64,000 bases of DNA from Streptococcus rubneri (GTDB lineage Bacteria; Bacillota; Bacilli; Lactobacillales; Streptococcaceae). The DNA is taken from positions 620,001-684,000 of the forward strand of contig NZ_SRRP01000001.1 of assembly GCF_004785935.1 (NCBI RefSeq), written 5' to 3'. This document shows, one piece after another, positions 62,736 to 64,000 of the stretch (position 1 is its first letter; each line of letters opens with the position of its first letter). The notes beneath the pieces were generated by a model. The model saw only the letters and a list, made by a program, of their open reading frames with translations. It did not search any database and was not told the origin of the DNA. The position numbers were made by a program, and so were the translations under genes.

Positions 62736-64000
62736 CTAGTTCTCCTTTCTCTTAATAACGTTGATATGATTGACCTCTGGATCTTCCGTTCCTTGGAGGG
62801 AACAACCACGTTCTTTTGCGAATTGGATATAATCGACAAGACCTTGTGTAATTCGTTCACCAGGTGCTAGGATAGGAATCCCAGGAGGGTAACACATGAC
62901 AAATTCCCCACAGACTTGTCCAACGGACTCGTCCAAGGTTAAGCTTCTTCTCTCTGAGTAGAAGGCTTCCTGTGGAGATAGCACCAACTCTGGTTGGATA
63001 TATTCGCCAGCGATCAAGTCCTTCCCATCTCGTGAGTATAGTCTCTTGATATCAGCTAGAGCACCAACCAAGCGTTCAATGTCTTGGATACGGTCACCAA
63101 TCGAAATGTAGGCCAAGATATTGCCAATATCACCAAACTCAATCTGAATGTCATATTCATCCCGTAAGAGATCATAAACTTCAATACCTGTTAGCCCAAT
63201 TCCCTGAGTGTAAACTGACAGCTTGGTTACATCAAAATCACAAACCGATACACCATCTACTAGCTCTTTTGAGTAGGCATAGTAGCCACCGATGGCATTG
63301 ATTTCACGACGAGCGTACTCAGATAGCTCAATGACCTTCTCAAATGACTCTTTACCACGAAGGGCCAAATTGCGGCGTGAAATATCCAAACTAGACATTA
63401 ACAAATAGGATGCTGATGTTGATTGGGTCAGGTTAATGATTTGACGCACGTACTCAGGATTCATCTGATCGCCAACTAAAAGAAGCGAACTTTGAGTCAA
63501 GCTGCCACCAGACTTATGCATAGATACGGCTGACATATCTGCTCCAGCGTCCATAGCAGATAGAGGAAGTTTATCTGTAAAGTGGAGATGAGCACCGTGT
63601 GCCTCGTCTACTAAGACTTTCATTCCTGCAGCGTGGGCCATCTCTGTTAGCCCCTTTAAGTCTGAACAAATCCCATAGTAGGTAGGATTGTTGATTAAGA
63701 TAGCCTTGGCATCCGGATGGTCCTTAATAGCTTGTGCCACACGATCATTTTCAAGCCCCAAAGCAATACCGATTTTGGGATCCACACTCATCTCGATATA
63801 GATGGGAATAGCTCCACATAAAACGAGTGCATTGATGGCTGATTTATGGACATTTCGTGGTAGGATGATTTTATCACCTGCTTTACAGGTGGAAAGAATC
63901 ATGGTTTGCACGGATGAGGTTGTTCCGCCAATCATTAAAAAGGCATGGGCAGCTCCAAAAGCCTCTGCTGCTAGCTCTTCTGCATCTCTGATAATCGAAA
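62736..64000 (-). CDS. speA: Orn/Lys/Arg decarboxylase family, probable arginine decarboxylase (truncated by window edge)
   Basis: The C-terminal 421 codons of a fold-I PLP decarboxylase. GGTTSSVQT, NPTYYGI, VDEAHGAHL and the PLP lysine in SMHKSGGSLTQ are seen; the C-terminal domain has MCYPPGIPILAPGE. The gram-positive group contains arginine and lysine decarboxylases; linkage to aguA and aguB, which use agmatine, argues for arginine. Its stop adjoins the speE ATG. The N-terminal part is outside the window. Confidence 0.9.
   Translation of the reverse strand, partial: SIIRDAEELAAEAFGAAHAFLMIGGTTSSVQTMILSTCKAGDKIILPRNVHKSAINALVLCGAIPIYIEMSVDPKIGIALGLENDRVAQAIKDHPDAKAILINNPTYYGICSDLKGLTEMAHAAGMKVLVDEAHGAHLHFTDKLPLSAMDAGADMSAVSMHKSGGSLTQSSLLLVGDQMNPEYVRQIINLTQSTSASYLLMSSLDISRRNLALRGKESFEKVIELSEYARREINAIGGYYAYSKELVDGVSVCDFDVTKLSVYTQGIGLTGIEVYDLLRDEYDIQIEFGDIGNILAYISIGDRIQDIERLVGALADIKRLYSRDGKDLIAGEYIQPELVLSPQEAFYSERRSLTLDESVGQVCGEFVMCYPPGIPILAPGERITQGLVDYIQFAKERGCSLQGTEDPEVNHINVIKRKEN

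Overview
The window looks like chromosomal DNA of a low-GC Gram-positive bacterium, most probably a Streptococcus of the mitis/sanguinis group. This rests on near-complete protein resemblance to streptococcal PyrR, PyrB, UvrB, AsnS, GlpK and the tandem-receptor GlnP, on the pneumococcal-type polyamine gene order (speA-speE-carboxynorspermidine dehydrogenase-nspC-aguA-aguB), on strong Shine-Dalgarno sites, on many extended -10 (TGn) promoters, and on a 105-bp element resembling the pneumococcal repeat RUP. The species assignment is inference. No rRNA, tRNA or CRISPR array was seen.

Layout. 1-2.2 kb: start of a pyrimidine operon (pyrR-pyrB-carA, minus strand) behind a recognisable PyrR attenuator. 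2.3-9 kb: mostly minus-strand housekeeping and small enzyme genes (zinc-ribbon YjdM, HAD phosphatase, thioesterase, Nudix hydrolase, quinone reductase-like flavoprotein, GNAT, uvrB). 9-13.5 kb: a CPBP membrane protease and a divergent glnPQ glutamine/glutamate importer that carries a GlnR box and a terminator-like leader hairpin. 13.6-21.5 kb: an MFS transporter, a pair of related lipoproteins, a heterodimeric ABC exporter with one degenerate ATPase, and another MFS transporter. 21.6-25.7 kb: asnS and aspC, separated by a convergent secreted MucBP-like protein and one of two copies of a 180-bp folded repeat. 26-36 kb: MarR, YaaA, DUF1836, TrhA/haemolysin III, a MocR regulator, a lipoprotein, YjbR, CutC, a YpmS-like protein, an acetoin reductase, a 35-residue membrane peptide gene and glpK. 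36-49.8 kb: an accessory region of small stress or membrane proteins, regulators (TetR, MerR), two more CPBP proteases, a four-gene lipoprotein/CbrC cluster, a GH13 enzyme under a predicted cre site and a secreted nuclease. 49.9-52.2 kb: a MerR-ABC cassette. 52.3-57.5 kb: ADP-ribosylglycohydrolase, a hydrolase, an unknown zinc-ribbon protein, remnants of two broken genes and an IS1182-type element whose transposase has an early stop. 57.5-64 kb: a polyamine operon running off the window end.

How the genes work together. pyrR-pyrB-carA feeds UMP synthesis and is shut down by PyrR at the leader. glnPQ imports glutamine/glutamate, apparently under GlnR, and sits in the same genome neighbourhood as asnS and aspC. 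The polyamine operon would convert arginine to agmatine, N-carbamoylputrescine and putrescine, then to spermidine by the carboxyspermidine route; a spermidine synthase gene is embedded in it although no SAM decarboxylase is seen here. Several genes of the accessory part look like compact stress or export modules with self-contained regulation: TetR/methyltransferase, MerR with a 19-bp-spacer promoter, and MerR with an ABC transporter.

Limits. All functions come from reading sequence by eye; family names are from recognition of motifs and overall protein similarity, not from searches. Promoter, operator and terminator calls are predictions.
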